Shown here: piece after piece, positions 4,264 through 5,099 of the stretch | Position numbering within the stretch: position 1 is the first letter of the stretch | How the letters are laid out: every line of letters begins with the position of its first letter | Assembly: GCA_963579925.1 (NCBI GenBank) | Contig: CAUZJA010000206.1 | Location: 1-5,099, forward strand | Direction: 5' to 3' | Origin: UBA1151 sp963579925 | GTDB taxonomy: Bacteria > Chloroflexota > Dehalococcoidia > Lucifugimonadales > Lucifugimonadaceae | Length of the DNA stretch: 5,099 nucleotides | The notes under the pieces: generated by a model | What the model saw: the letters and a program-made list of their open reading frames with translations, nothing else | Told to the model about the DNA's origin: nothing | Databases searched by the model: none | Position numbers and translations under genes: made by a program

Positions 4264-5099
4264 TTATTGTGGAGAGGATGACTTCGGCTTTTTCTTGGCC
4301 GGAGTCTTTTTCTTTGTTGCAGTACCGGATTTCGCGGTTGCCTTCTTAGCAGGTGTCTTCTTTTTTGGCTTTGCCAGAGCTTTCGCTTCCGGGGCAGATC
4401 CCAGTTCTGGCTGGTCCTGCGTTGCAATCTCTACGAGCCGGGTCAGCGCCGACCGTCTGCGGAGCATTGTTGAAATCGAATCGCGAGCGCGATCGGTTTC
4501 GTATTGTGCTCTGTCAGCCGGGGATGTCGCTGCCTGTTTCATTTGATTGATCTCATCACGGAGATCTTCTTCTGAAACTTCTACCGATTCTGCGTTTGCG
4601 AGTTCCTCCACAACCAGTGCCCTGATCAACCTTGTTCTTGCAGTTTCTTTGGCCTCCGCGACAAATTCATCGGGGGATTTGCCTATGCCAGTCATGTAAT
4701 CCTGCAATGACATGTTGAATTGTTGCAGTTGCTGTTGTTGCTCACTCAGCACATGTTCGGACTCGTGCTCGATGGTAATTGGAGGGATTTCCACGGTGGA
4801 AGATTCCACCATTGCGTCCACTGCTTTGTCTTCAAGTTGTCGGGTGAAGAAATTCTTCACTTCAACTTCAAGGTCAGTGGTGATCTTGGCTTTGAGTTCA
4901 TCTAGCGTCTCAAAGCCCTCAGCAACGCCGTTGGCGAAGTCATCGTCTAGTTCGGGGAGGACTTTCTTCTTGACTTCAGAGACTGAAATTGAGAAGAGTG
5001 CTGTTTCACCTGCAGCATCGGGGTTTGGGTAGTCGTCGGGGACGATGAGGGAGAACTCTTTTGCTTCTCCCGCTGACATTCCAATTACTTCTGTTGAGA
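4264..5099 (-). CDS. tig: Trigger factor (ribosome-associated chaperone), N-terminus beyond the window
   Basis: Trigger factor binds the ribosome exit tunnel and shields nascent chains. The frame stays open to base 5099: codons before Met 5079 read S-T-E-V-I-G and then GMSAGEAKEFSLIVPDDYP, the typical end of the FKBP-like prolyl-isomerase domain. Met 5079 is therefore internal and the N-terminal ribosome-binding domain is missing here. Next comes the hallmark VLPELDDDFA-x4-EGFETLDELK, entering the helical C-terminal chaperone domain. That domain includes a Gln-rich stretch (SEQQQQLQQ), then EIPPITIEHESE and VSEEDLRDEI. The last 40 residues are a separate low-complexity tail of Lys, Ala, Pro, Thr and Ser with 15 Lys and the octapeptide KKKTPAKK twice, resembling histone H1-like tails. 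It is the first visible gene of tig-clpP-clpX. The identity is secure although about a third to a half of the protein is absent. Confidence 0.95.
   Translation of the reverse strand, partial: STEVIGMSAGEAKEFSLIVPDDYPNPDAAGETALFSISVSEVKKKVLPELDDDFANGVAEGFETLDELKAKITTDLEVEVKNFFTRQLEDKAVDAMVESSTVEIPPITIEHESEHVLSEQQQQLQQFNMSLQDYMTGIGKSPDEFVAEAKETARTRLIRALVVEELANAESVEVSEEDLRDEINQMKQAATSPADRAQYETDRARDSISTMLRRRSALTRLVEIATQDQPELGSAPEAKALAKPKKKTPAKKATAKSGTATKKKTPAKKKPKSSSPQ

Noticed and set aside
4712..5032. Cys/Ser-rich open frame on the + strand
   Set aside because: It is entirely antisense to trigger factor, and its Cys/Ser runs are the complement of the Gln- and Glu-rich codons of tig.
5077..5079. 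ATG as the true start of trigger factor
   Set aside because: In-frame codons upstream to the window edge (S-T-E-V-I-G) continue the conserved end of the prolyl-isomerase domain, so this Met is internal and the gene is cut by the window.

Overview
The window (5,099 bases, moderately GC-rich) is ordinary bacterial chromosome. It holds a rightward metabolic part (1-1695) and a leftward protein-quality-control part (2055-5099). These converge on a roughly 360-base gap packed with small palindromic repeats. No CRISPR array, RNA gene, prophage or complete insertion sequence is visible.

The rightward part starts with the last 36 codons of a protein whose C-terminus resembles CocE/NonD-type (X-Pro dipeptidyl-peptidase-like) acyl hydrolases. 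A small DUF2007-type protein follows (128-421). Next is a complete mandelate racemase/muconate lactonizing enzyme-type member of the enolase superfamily (514-1695). It keeps every metal ligand and the Asp-His base dyad but has Gly where mandelate racemase has its second active-site Lys. It probably dehydrates or epimerises an acid sugar or related hydroxy acid; the substrate cannot be read from the sequence.

The leftward part is the classical tig-clpP-clpX gene order. Trigger factor (tig) runs off the right edge, ClpP is complete with a TTG start, and ClpX is complete. Trigger factor takes nascent chains at the ribosome, and ClpXP unfolds and degrades tagged or damaged proteins. Lineage-type features include a Lys/Ala/Pro-rich histone-like tail on trigger factor, a Ser/Glu/Asp tail on ClpP, an FGF docking tripeptide in ClpX in place of the usual IGF/LGF, and a ClpX C-terminus ending in Ala-Ala.

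The convergent gap (1696-2054) carries at least four unrelated hairpin-forming motifs in a row. Three look like dispersed intergenic repeat families seen in many environmental bacteria.

Organism, by inference only: the tig-clpP-clpX arrangement, an enolase-superfamily gene beside a CocE-like hydrolase, and the intergenic repeat types would fit an uncultured Chloroflexota, for example the SAR202/Dehalococcoidia group, known for expanded enolase-superfamily paralogues. Nothing here is diagnostic, and other phyla are not excluded. I see no wholly new multi-gene system. The points most worth a second look are the repeat cluster, the Lys-to-Gly change in the enolase-family enzyme, and the charged tails of the chaperone/protease operon.
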